A DNA stretch of 14,614 nucleotides, taken from CAG-877 sp045125935 (lineage in GTDB: Bacteria; Bacillota_I; Bacilli_A; RF39; UBA660). The stretch spans positions 1-14,614 of the forward strand of contig JBGVNW010000061.1 of assembly GCA_045125935.1 (NCBI GenBank), read 5' to 3'. The position numbers and the translations under genes were made by a program. The notes under the pieces are model-generated. The model ran no database searches, was not told the origin of the DNA, and was given only the letters and a program-made list of their open reading frames with translations. Within the stretch, counting starts at the first letter, position 1, and every line of letters starts with the position of its first letter. Shown here piece by piece: positions 8,062-14,563 of the stretch.

Positions 8062-8090
8062 AAAAAAATAACTATTTCTAGTTATTTTTT
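8062..8090 (-). terminator. Terminator over the typA stop codon
   Basis: A perfect 12-bp stem AAAAAATAACTA (8063-8074) with TAGTTATTTTTT (8079-8090), loop TTTC. The TAG stop of typA (8080-8078) is in the loop and right arm. On minus, T7 follows the inner stem. Confidence 0.85.
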
Positions 8091-9895
8091 GTTCGAGCGT
8101 CAAATTTTTTTCTTTCTTCTGTATTTAAAATTCTCTTTCTAATACGGATATTATTAGGTGTAACCTCTACTAATTCATCTGAATTGATATAGTCAAGTGC
8201 ATATTCTAAGGTGATTGGGCGAGGCCTTTTTAATACTACTGTGTGATCTGATCCAGCTGCACGTGTATTTGTTAATTGTTTTCCTTTTACAACGTTTACT
8301 GCTAAATCATTATCACGGTTACATTCACCTACTACCATACCTTCATAAACTTCCGTTCCTGGTTCAATAAACATAATTCCACGATCTTCTAAGTTTCCAA
8401 TTGAATAAGCTGTTGATTGGCCATTTTCCATTGAAACTAAAACTCCAAGTTTTCTTTCACCAATAATACCATTTTCATATGGCATATATTCTTTGAATGT
8501 ATGGTTCATAATACCATAACCTTTTGTCATTGTCATGAAATCTGTTGAGAAACCAATTAGTCCACGAGATGGAATTGTGTATAATAATCTAACTTGATTT
8601 TCAAAATTAGTCATACTTTCCATTTTTCCACCACGAACACCTAGTTGTTCAATTACTGTACCAACACATTCTTCTGGTACTTCAATTTGTAGTTCTTCAC
8701 ATGGTTCATATTTTTGCCCGTTAATTTCTTTAATAATTACACTTGGCTTAGAAACTTCAAGTTCAAATCCCTCACGGCGCATATTTTCAATTAAAATTCC
8801 TAAATGTAATTCTCCACGTCCACTTACTAAGAATGATTCGTTAGTTGCTGGTTCAACTCTTAAACTTACATCTTTTTGTGTTTCTTTGATTAATCTTTCT
8901 TCGATTTTTCTGGCTGTTACAATTTTTCCATCTTTTCCTACAAATGGTGATGAATTAGTTCCAAAAGTCATTTGTAGTGTTGGTTCATCAATATGTAATA
9001 GAGGTAATGGTTTAATATCATTATTATTACAAATTGTTTCTCCTACTGAAATATCAGCAAGTCCAGCGATAGCAATTAAGTCTCCTGCTTCTGCTTCTTC
9101 TATTTCAATTCTTTTATATCCATAGTATCCAAATAGCTTTTGAATTCTAAATTGTTTTGTAGTTCCATCTAATCTACAACATGTAACCATTTCACCTGTT
9201 TTGATTTTTCCATTTTGTACTCTACCAATACCGATTCTTCCAACAAATTCATTATAATCTAATAATGCTGGTTGGAATTGTAATGCTTCATTAGCATCCC
9301 CGGTTGGAGCTGGAATTTCTTCTAAAATTGTATCTAGAATTTCATTAAATCCCTCTGTTTGAGTTGAAATATCATCACTTAATGAACAAGTTCCATTAAC
9401 GGCTGATGCATAAATTACTTTAAAATCTAATTGAGAATCATCTGCTCCTAGTTCGATAAATAAATCTAATACTTCATCTACAACTTGTTTACATCTTGCA
9501 GCTGGTTTATCAACCTTATTAATAATTACGATTGGTTTAACTTTTGCTTCAAATGCTTTTTTTAATACGAATCTAGTTTGTGGCATTGCACCTTCATAGG
9601 CATCTACTACTAATAATACACCATCAACCATATTCATAATACGTTCAACTTCTCCACCAAAGTCAGCATGCCCTGGAGTATCTAAAATATTAATTCTAAC
9701 ACCATTATAGTCAATAGCTGTTGTTTTAGCTAAGATTGTGATTCCTCTTTCTCTTTCTAGAGCGTTTGAATCCATTGATACATTTGATACATCTTCATTA
9801 TCTCTAAACATTCCTGAATGTTTAATAATACCATCTACTAATGTTGTTTTACCGTGGTCAACGTGTGCGATAATTGCTACATTTCTTTTTTCCAT
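8078..9895 (-). CDS. typA: Translational GTPase TypA/BipA
   Basis: A ribosome-associated GTPase linked to 50S assembly and to growth at low temperature or under stress. The 605-residue length is typical (about 610). Motifs: P-loop AHVDHGKTT (10-18), switch I RGITI (50-54), DTPGH (72-76), NKVD (126-129) and ASA (163-165). These are followed by EF-G-like domains II, III and V and the BipA-specific C-terminal domain, with family blocks SGRGELHLGILIENMRREG, VRGGKMESM and SRGLIGFSTDFMT. The ATG at 9895 follows AGAGGTG by six bases and an extended -10 promoter. The gene ends in TAG inside a terminator hairpin, which shows that TAG is a functional stop in this genome. No operon partner: the next minus gene starts from a separate promoter. 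Confidence 0.97.
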   Translation of the reverse strand: MEKRNVAIIAHVDHGKTTLVDGIIKHSGMFRDNEDVSNVSMDSNALERERGITILAKTTAIDYNGVRINILDTPGHADFGGEVERIMNMVDGVLLVVDAYEGAMPQTRFVLKKAFEAKVKPIVIINKVDKPAARCKQVVDEVLDLFIELGADDSQLDFKVIYASAVNGTCSLSDDISTQTEGFNEILDTILEEIPAPTGDANEALQFQPALLDYNEFVGRIGIGRVQNGKIKTGEMVTCCRLDGTTKQFRIQKLFGYYGYKRIEIEEAEAGDLIAIAGLADISVGETICNNNDIKPLPLLHIDEPTLQMTFGTNSSPFVGKDGKIVTARKIEERLIKETQKDVSLRVEPATNESFLVSGRGELHLGILIENMRREGFELEVSKPSVIIKEINGQKYEPCEELQIEVPEECVGTVIEQLGVRGGKMESMTNFENQVRLLYTIPSRGLIGFSTDFMTMTKGYGIMNHTFKEYMPYENGIIGERKLGVLVSMENGQSTAYSIGNLEDRGIMFIEPGTEVYEGMVVGECNRDNDLAVNVVKGKQLTNTRAAGSDHTVVLKRPRPITLEYALDYINSDELVEVTPNNIRIRKRILNTEERKKFDARTKNN

Positions 9896-9925
9896 ATACT
9901 ACACCTCTTCTTTACGACGTTTCCC

Positions 9926-9934
9926 ATTATAACA
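9926..9934 (-). promoter_or_regulatory. Extended -10 promoter of typA
   Basis: Minus strand TGTTATAAT (9934-9926): perfect -10 with TGn extension. The -35 region (about 9949-9954, TAGTAT) is weak and lies inside the terminator stem of the gene upstream, so the TG extension probably carries recognition. Confidence 0.7.
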
Positions 9935-9942
9935 TAGAAATT

Positions 9943-9973
9943 AAAAAAATACTAGTTTTTTCTAGTATTTTTT
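9943..9973 (-). terminator. Terminator over the stop of the 63-residue gene
   Basis: AAAAAATACTAG (9944-9955) pairs with CTAGTATTTTTT (9962-9973), loop of six T. On minus a T-run follows. The TAG stop of the 63-residue gene (9954-9952) is in the inner stem. Confidence 0.85.
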
Positions 9974-10143
9974 CGTACTTTTATATACGCATAATTCGAA
10001 ACTGCACAGGCTGCTGTTAAGCCAATCACCTTAGGTTCAAAGCGATAATTACCAGTTAAGACTATGCTACTTAGTAAAACATCACTTACAATAGCAGCAT
10101 TTAGAGTAAACTTTTTTAATAACACTTGTTCTGTTTCTGTCAT
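9952..10143 (-). CDS. Small two-helix membrane protein, unknown
   Basis: A 63-residue product with a short charged N terminus (MTETEQVLLKK), two hydrophobic stretches (about 14-30 and 38-54) and a basic tail (KVRKNTRKN), which predicts a hairpin membrane protein with both ends inside. No known domain is recognised. The start ATG at 10143 is preceded by GTGGTGA. It lies 27 bases after the dedA-family gene on the same strand, with no terminator between, and its own stop sits in a strong terminator, so it is the second gene of a two-gene unit. The well-placed ribosome site and terminator make it a real gene rather than chance; a role linked to the DedA protein is only inference from position. 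Confidence 0.72.
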   Translation of the reverse strand: MTETEQVLLKKFTLNAAIVSDVLLSSIVLTGNYRFEPKVIGLTAACAVSNYAYIKVRKNTRKN

Positions 10144-10170
10144 ACATTCACCACTATATTATATGCTTTA

Positions 10171-10779
10171 TTATGAATTTTTCCTCTTTTTTACTTTTTC
10201 TTTTATTTTTTTATAAAAGTAGCTTATTAATAAAATGATTAGTAATATTTTTATTGGTACTTTTAGCTTACCAACATATTCATTGATAATAATCCAGTTG
10301 TTACCTAAGGCATATCCAACATATACAAAGATAAGAGTCCAGGGTATTGAACCAATTAATGTATAAAGAAAAAATTTAGGAAATGATAATCTCATAATAC
10401 CGATTGGTAGGGATATTAGTGTTCTTACTATTGGAAAGTTTCTGCAAATAAGGGCGGCAATTAAACCATATTTTTGATACCAAGAGTCTGATTTTTCAAT
10501 ATCTTCTTCTTTCATAAAAAAGTATTTTCCATATTTTTTTATAAATGGTTTACCACCGAAGTATCCCATAAAATAAATGACTACGGCGCAAAAAGCACTA
10601 CCTAATAGTCCTGTTAAGAAGGCTCCCCAAAAAGAGAAAATAGCTCTTCCAGCAAGAATGCCGCCTGTTGCGAGTATTAGTTCACTTGGTATAACAATGA
10701 TTACTGCTTCTAGAACCATTCCTAAGAACATTCCTAAATATCCATAGTTACTTATTAAATCTATTACGAAATTATCCAT
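10171..10779 (-). CDS. DedA-family membrane protein (VTT domain)
   Basis: A 202-residue polytopic membrane protein of the DedA/SNARE-associated family. Seen: E24 and E33 in the EAVIIVIPSE block, an AGG-type turn after it (TGGILAGRA, 38-46), GYFGGKPFIKKYGKYF (72-87) and the hallmark RNFPIVRTLISLPIG (113-127) with paired Arg 113 and 119, then FPKFFLYTLIGSIPW. The acidic pair and the two arginines correspond to residues needed in E. coli YqjA/YghB. Family members move undecaprenyl phosphate (B. subtilis UptA) or phosphatidylethanolamine across the membrane; which lipid is handled here cannot be decided. The ATG at 10779 follows AGGTGA by four bases. It is first in a unit with the 63-residue membrane protein. 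Its last 20 residues are a Lys-rich cytoplasmic tail. Confidence 0.93.
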   Translation of the reverse strand: MDNFVIDLISNYGYLGMFLGMVLEAVIIVIPSELILATGGILAGRAIFSFWGAFLTGLLGSAFCAVVIYFMGYFGGKPFIKKYGKYFFMKEEDIEKSDSWYQKYGLIAALICRNFPIVRTLISLPIGIMRLSFPKFFLYTLIGSIPWTLIFVYVGYALGNNWIIINEYVGKLKVPIKILLIILLISYFYKKIKEKVKKRKNS

Positions 10780-10800
10780 ATTATCACCTATAAAATAATA

Positions 10801-10829
10801 TGAATAAGTTCTGTTTTTTTGACTTTCAA
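10801..10829 (-). promoter_or_regulatory. Possible promoter of the dedA-family gene
   Basis: Minus strand: TTGAAA (10829-10824), 17-bp spacer, TATTCA (10806-10801). The -10 is poor. It is the best candidate upstream of the gene, and it is the only one here without a TG extension. Confidence 0.3.
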
Positions 10830-10841
10830 ACTGTATTTTTG

Positions 10842-10898
10842 AATTTTTTTAATTTTTTTTAAAAAAAGTGTTGACTTTAATCAAGGTTCTGCTATAAT
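10842..10898 (+). promoter_or_regulatory. Strong tRNA-Gly promoter with UP-like A/T tract
   Basis: -35 TTGACT (10871-10876), 16-bp spacer ending TGC, -10 TATAAT (10893-10898). A run made only of A and T (10842-10867) lies directly upstream, like the UP elements of stable RNA promoters. Transcription would start near 10905, giving a leader of about 60 nt. Confidence 0.85.
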
Positions 10899-10916
10899 TA
10901 ATGTTGTCTACTTGAT

Positions 10917-10959
10917 TTAGTCGACCTAAGTCATCGGAATTAAGGCTGAGGTTGATTAA
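10917..10959 (+). promoter_or_regulatory. Leader hairpin of tRNA-Gly with anticodon-arm complement
   Basis: Positions 10917-10932 pair with 10944-10959 over 16 positions (12 Watson-Crick, three G-U, one A-G mismatch), with an 11-nt loop. No T-run follows, so it is not a terminator. The 3' arm region 10942-10953 (AAGGCTGAGGTT) is also the exact reverse complement of tRNA bases 10989-11000, giving an alternative fold. The function is unknown. Confidence 0.6.
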
Positions 10960-10967
10960 TGACATAT

Positions 10968-11041
10968 GCGGATGTAGTTTAATGGTAGAACCTCAGCCTT
11001 CCAAGCTGACTACGTGGGTTCGATTCCCATCATCCGCTCCA
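10968..11041 (+). tRNA. tRNA-Gly, anticodon TCC, CCA encoded
   Basis: Acceptor arms GCGGATG (10968-10974) and CATCCGC (11031-11037) pair fully, then discriminator T and encoded CCA (11039-11041). The D arm carries GTTTAATGGTAGAAC. The anticodon stem is TCAGC (10993-10997) with GCTGA (11005-11009); the loop CTTCCAA places TCC at 11000-11002, reading GGA and other Gly codons by wobble. The T arm has GGGTTCGATTCCC. All invariant positions are present. It is a single tRNA gene between its own promoter and two terminators. Confidence 0.97.
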
Positions 11042-11051
11042 TTTAAAAATC

Positions 11052-11080
11052 ACTCACATGGAAGTGTGAGTTTTATTTTG
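11052..11080 (+). terminator. Terminator of tRNA-Gly
   Basis: ACTCACA (11052-11058) with TGTGAGT (11065-11071), loop TGGAAG, followed by TTTATTTTG. It starts 11 bases after the CCA end. Confidence 0.85.
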
Positions 11081-11086
11081 TATTTT

Positions 11087-11116
11087 AAAAGCTATGATTG
11101 AATTCATAGCTTTTTT
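11087..11116. terminator. Bidirectional terminator between tRNA-Gly and the PII-like gene
   Basis: AAAAGCTATGA (11087-11097) pairs with TCATAGCTTTT (11104-11114), loop TTGAAT. T6 follows on plus and a T-rich tail on minus, so it backs up the tRNA terminator and ends the minus-strand transcript coming from 11155. Confidence 0.82.
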
Positions 11117-11154
11117 ATATTTAATTTTTGTTATTAAATATATTATTACCTCAT

Positions 11155-11496
11155 TTACTCAAAATAGCTTTCATCAATTAAGGGAATAATATCTATTGCT
11201 GGTTCTTCATATGGATGTGATTTTCTTAATATTGAAACTACTTCTTTTACTTTCTTAACATCACAAACAACTTCTAACTTTTCTTCATCAACAAATTCTA
11301 AATTATTTTTTTCTCCAATATATGGATTTGCTGCATCAGTTGGTTTAAATGTTCCTACACATTTAGTAGACATTGAGCAATGGGTATAATTACCAATAAC
11401 ACCTGCACCAGCTTCACATATAGCATTTCTAACTTCTTCTACATTTTCTAAAGGGATAGTAACAATAATTTTTACTCTATTAATATTTATGTTCAT
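11155..11496 (-). CDS. Stand-alone YqfO/NIF3-type PII-like (CutA-like) domain protein
   Basis: A 113-residue protein that matches the alpha/beta insert found inside many YqfO/NIF3 (DUF34) dinuclear-metal proteins, here without the flanking NIF3 halves. Seen: VKIIVTIPLENVEEVRNAI (8-26), GAGVIGNYTHCSMSTKCVG (30-48), FKPTDAANPYIGEKNNLEFV (50-69), and the closing HPYEEPAIDIIPL (94-106). All are typical of that insert. Its fold resembles CutA/PII trimers; the ligand is unproven. The ATG at 11496 overlaps the TGA of the gene remnant upstream (ATGA, four bases), and GGAGG sits ten bases before it, inside that remnant. No promoter is seen between here and 14103, so expression may depend on read-through across a broken gene. 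It is followed by a bidirectional terminator. Confidence 0.85.
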   Translation of the reverse strand: MNININRVKIIVTIPLENVEEVRNAICEAGAGVIGNYTHCSMSTKCVGTFKPTDAANPYIGEKNNLEFVDEEKLEVVCDVKKVKEVVSILRKSHPYEEPAIDIIPLIDESYFE

Positions 11497-12473
11497 TCAT
11501 AATCTTCCTCCAATCTCTTTTCTATATCTTCAATACTTGGAAGAGTATTTTCTAAAAATCCAAGTATCTCTGATAAAATTTTATATTCACTTACACCAAT
11601 AGTTTTATTAATATCTTTTAGCGCTAATTCAGCAGTTGCTCTTTTCTTATCTTTACAAAGTAATATTCCAAATGTAGGATTATCATTTTCATCTTTAATA
11701 TATTTATCAACTGCACTCAGATAGAAATTAAGTTTTCTTGCATATTCTGGTTTGAATTCAGTTGTTTTTAATTCTATAACAACATAACTTCTTGCTTTCA
11801 AATTATAGAATAACAAATCAATGGAATAATCTTCATTTTCTATTTCTAAATGATATTGTCTTCCAACAAATGCAAAACCATTACCTAATTCTAATAATAA
11901 TTTAGTTATATTAGCCGTTAATCTCTTTCAATATCTAATTCTTTTAAATCATTATCAGCAGTTATAAAATCAAATATATATGGATTCTTTAATAACTATT
12001 TTGCCTGCGCATTATTTGGTGATGTTAACGTATCATCAAAATTAGTAGTTTTATTTTCTAATAATGCTTGTCTTTCATATAGTTTACTTGCAATTTGATG
12101 GACTATAACAGGTCTAGCCCAACTGTTTTGAATAGATTCCGTAATATACCAATTTCGTTGTTCTTTATCTTTTATTTTATCTAACAATATTTGGTTATGA
12201 TTCCATGATAATTTTGCAAGGACTCCTTGCAAAAATTCATCATTAGCAAATTCTGTTGCAAATTTTTGCATATATCTTAAATTTCTTGCAGACATACCTT
12301 TTAATGTAGAAAATTCAACTTTTAAATCTTTTGCTAATGTATCAATAAAAGATGAACTCTATTTATTATTTTCAATTAACTTTAAATTACTACTATAATG
12401 CATTAAAATTAAATCTTTATTAGCATTTTCTACTATTTTATTTCTAGTAACAATTAATTTTTTTAATATTATC
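11493..12473 (-). pseudogene. Broken YhcG/DUF1016 PD-(D/E)XK nuclease-family gene
   Basis: Reading the minus strand from 12473 gives one DUF1016 protein in pieces. The N-terminal domain begins with NANKDLILMHY and reaches a TAG at 12361-12359 where the family has Trp (KWG context), so TGG to TAG fits. The same frame goes on with SSFIDTLAKDLKVEF and SARNLRYMQKFATEFA to TSPNNAQAK, then a TAG at 11998-11996 where Gln or a similar residue is expected. It continues with LLKNPYIFDFITADNDLKE until a one-base loss near 11917-11922. The next frame gives LLLELGNGFAFVGRQYHLE, then IDLLFYNL, IELK (the nuclease Asp and ExK) and LCKDKKRATAELALKD to the natural end. The family GK after PEYA is RK here. No start codon or ribosome site remains at the 5' end, where it meets the stop of the YcxB-like gene. 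YhcG-type proteins are often near restriction genes; their role is unsettled. Confidence 0.85.
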
Positions 12474-14054
12474 TTATTTTTTATATGAAATTTTAAATTT
12501 ATGAATTTCTAAATGTTTATCAGATTTATCATATTTCATTGCATATACTTCATAATCACCTGAAGTTTCAGGTAAAGCATTGTATTGGTTCGTTGTTTTA
12601 TTATAAATTGAATAATAAGCATCATCGTCAGAACGAAGTTGGGATGGAATAAATATTTTTAATTCAGATTTTATTTCTTTACTTAAGATCCAATTTTTAT
12701 TATTTTCAATGCTACCGACTAGTTTTTCCACATCTTCTTTGTCATAATATGCATTTATGATTGTATATTCAGTTTTATCTTCATCAAAATAGGTTCCCCA
12801 ATCTTGAATTTCAAGAACACCATTATCTGGTAGTTTTGCATCAATTATTTCTTTATAAGAATTTATTTTACTATAATCTTCTTGAAATGTTGGAAATAGG
12901 CAAAACGAACCATATATTAGCAAGAAGAAACCAATTATAAATCCACAAACAATATTTTTAGTACATTTAAATCCTGCCTTTTTATATTTATATCCAAGAA
13001 CTATAGATAAAATAGGTATTGGTAGCCAACACCAAAATACCCACAGATTTTTGGCAAAATTAAAGCCATGTTGGGGAATTACCTGATTAATTAATGCTAC
13101 TGAATATAATGCACCCCATAAACTTGCGATTGTTATTATAAATAATATTAGCATTCCATTTTTTATAAAGTTAGGATGGTGGTATTTTTTAACACCTTTA
13201 AATTTAGAATTATCACCAATATGATTTTCTAAGTTTTCAAAAGTTTTTCTAATAAAACTTATTAAGTCTAAATCACATCTATTTTTTTGTAATATTATAA
13301 CTATATTTTTTTGCGGATACTCAAGATAAAAGTTAGTATCATTTTCTACGCATCTACTTATTTCTGAATATTTAATAGTAAAAGAAATTGATTCACTTTT
13401 TCTAATAAAGTAATCATTATAAAATTCTGTTTCAAAATTTGTATCTATTGGGCCTTGTTTTTTCCTTGCATTAAATGCTTCCTCAGCATAATGTTCTAGT
13501 CTAATTTTATAAATTATCATTAAAAATATTTGATAAATAACAAAAAATGTTAACGTATCTGTAAAACTTTTTGATGTTATTGCGATTATTGCAGAGAAAA
13601 TTAAGTTTAGAATTAAACCTCTAATTACAAATACCCAATACATTCTTTTTGGAAAGTATTTAGCCATTTTTTTGTATTCATAACCGTTAACTATACTTTC
13701 GCATGAATATAAGCATTTACTGCTAGGGTTCTTTTTATTTTCTTTTTTATTTACTTCTTTTACTTCTTCTGATTCTGCAACTATTTTATTATCTGATTTA
13801 CTCATATATTGTTTTTTGCTTTTACTTTTTATTTTATATGCGATTAATGAAATTATAAAAGCTATTATAAACCAAAGTAATAATATGGTTAGATCAATAC
13901 TAATAACATCCGGCCAAGTTAAGGTGTCTAGATCAGTCTCATCTGGTATCATTACTACAAGTGATAATAAAATCCATATGATAGATGGTATTACAAATAA
14001 TTTTTGAAAGAACCTAGTTTTAAATACATTTATTTTATCTTTTTTTATACTCAA
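12474..14054 (-). CDS. Multi-pass membrane protein with YcxB-like domain
   Basis: About 526 residues, with membrane helices (numbered from the TTG start) near 19-37, 55-74, 141-160, 168-184, 301-321, 337-355 and 366-388. Between the helices lies a soluble YcxB-like segment (about 204-275): a fall of F-E-x-x-F-Y-N-D-Y-F-I-R, then IKYSEISRCVENDTNFYL and IIILQK-type hydrophobic strands. This matches the YcxB-like C-terminal domain pattern; YcxB proteins have no settled function. A Lys/Glu-rich linker (79-110) precedes helix 3, and the last 135 residues form a soluble, probably outside, domain that I do not recognise. The start is TTG at 14054: the in-frame GTG at 14063 lies inside the Shine-Dalgarno AGAGGTGA itself. 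No terminator separates it from the broken nuclease gene behind it. Codon use is like the neighbours. Confidence 0.75.
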   Translation of the reverse strand: MSIKKDKINVFKTRFFQKLFVIPSIIWILLSLVVMIPDETDLDTLTWPDVISIDLTILLLWFIIAFIISLIAYKIKSKSKKQYMSKSDNKIVAESEEVKEVNKKENKKNPSSKCLYSCESIVNGYEYKKMAKYFPKRMYWVFVIRGLILNLIFSAIIAITSKSFTDTLTFFVIYQIFLMIIYKIRLEHYAEEAFNARKKQGPIDTNFETEFYNDYFIRKSESISFTIKYSEISRCVENDTNFYLEYPQKNIVIILQKNRCDLDLISFIRKTFENLENHIGDNSKFKGVKKYHHPNFIKNGMLILFIITIASLWGALYSVALINQVIPQHGFNFAKNLWVFWCWLPIPILSIVLGYKYKKAGFKCTKNIVCGFIIGFFLLIYGSFCLFPTFQEDYSKINSYKEIIDAKLPDNGVLEIQDWGTYFDEDKTEYTIINAYYDKEDVEKLVGSIENNKNWILSKEIKSELKIFIPSQLRSDDDAYYSIYNKTTNQYNALPETSGDYEVYAMKYDKSDKHLEIHKFKISYKK

Positions 14055-14094
14055 TTTAATCACCTCTTTGATAATAAAAATATTATTTAAAACA

Positions 14095-14103
14095 ATTATA
14101 TCA
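14095..14103 (-). promoter_or_regulatory. Extended -10 promoter of the YcxB-like gene
   Basis: Minus strand TGATATAAT (14103-14095): perfect -10 with TGn. No good -35 is found at 17 bp (TTCAAA occurs at 19 bp). It may drive the whole stretch down to 11155, since no other promoter was noticed. Confidence 0.65.
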
Positions 14104-14139
14104 TATGTGTTAAATATTTTTTGAATTTATTTACTGGTT

Positions 14140-14402
14140 CTATATGTACGGAATTTTTATATTTACTTTTAATACTATTCCTTTTTTCTTATTTCTAACT
14201 GATATAACAATATCAGTTTTTGCATATTTACCATACTTAGCTGCTTTAATAATATTCTTTTCTCTAATGTCAGGATACATATATTGAATAGCTTTTTGCA
14301 TCAGATGATTAAATCCTCAAATTTCTTGTCATTCAAATATTCTATGAAATTAATTTCATTTTTATAACTCTTATCATTTTTTGTCTCCAATTGTATTATT
14401 CG
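14140..14402 (-). pseudogene. Decayed protein-coding remnant, family not recognised
   Basis: From 14301 to 14140 a 53-codon frame reads MQKAIQYMYPDIREKN, then AAKYGKYAKTDIVISV, ending at TAG. Its frame runs upstream as GFNHL and then meets a TGA. In the next frame, the bases to 14402 read NDKSYKNEINFIEYLNDKKFED. One missing base near 14305-14314 (GATTTAAT for GATTTAAAT) joins the two as ...KKFEDLNHLMQKA..., a smooth protein. Further upstream, TAG at about 14405 and a third frame with KINKLIKEIKINSE suggest another shift. No ribosome site precedes any start. The remnant is mixed alpha/beta and Lys-rich; I cannot name the family. It fills most of the gap between the YcxB-like gene and the right-edge gene. 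Confidence 0.5.
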
Positions 14403-14483
14403 CTATTTATTTTTATTTCTTTAATTAGTTTATTAATTTTTCATAAAATAATTTGCGTTTTTGACTTTTTATTCACAAGAAAA

Positions 14484-14514
14484 GAATTAAAATAAAAAAA
14501 TTTTATTTTAATTC
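14484..14514. repeat. Perfect AT-rich 14-bp inverted repeat
   Basis: GAATTAAAATAAAA (14484-14497), loop AAA, then TTTTATTTTAATTC (14501-14514), all paired. It is followed by an unusually GC-rich short stretch CGCGCCTTTCGGCC (14514-14527). The right arm can instead pair partly with AAATAAAAATT (14530-14540). It lies upstream of a plus-strand promoter and not after any plus gene. Confidence 0.7.
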
Positions 14515-14539
14515 GCGCCTTTCGGCCATAAATAAAAAT

Positions 14540-14548
14540 TGATATACT
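14540..14548 (+). promoter_or_regulatory. Extended -10 promoter of the right-edge gene
   Basis: TGATATACT (14540-14548): an extended -10 with one difference from TATAAT. The -35 position (TTTCGG) is poor. It lies 16 bases before the ATG at 14564. Confidence 0.45.
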
Positions 14549-14563
14549 AATTAAGTGATGTAT

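Noticed and set aside
10158..10163. TATAAT on minus just before the 63-residue gene as its own promoter
   Set aside because: Transcription would begin at or inside the ribosome site, leaving no usable leader; co-transcription with the dedA-family gene is simpler.
10899..10967. T-box riboswitch upstream of tRNA-Gly
   Set aside because: No T-box core sequence (AGGGTGGNACCGCG type) or terminator is present, and a T-box controlling a tRNA gene would be out of keeping with the family. The complementarity is to the anticodon arm, not to the CCA end.
11996..12361. TAG read as an amino acid (stop recoding) in the YhcG gene
   Set aside because: The two TAGs stand at positions expected to hold different residues, and TAG correctly ends typA, rluD and the 63-residue gene. 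A frameshift in the same gene also points to decay.
14197..14220. Hairpin AACTGATAT / ATATCAGTT followed by T-run on plus, like a terminator
   Set aside because: It lies inside the minus-strand remnant, where it encodes KTDIVISV, and no plus-strand gene precedes it.
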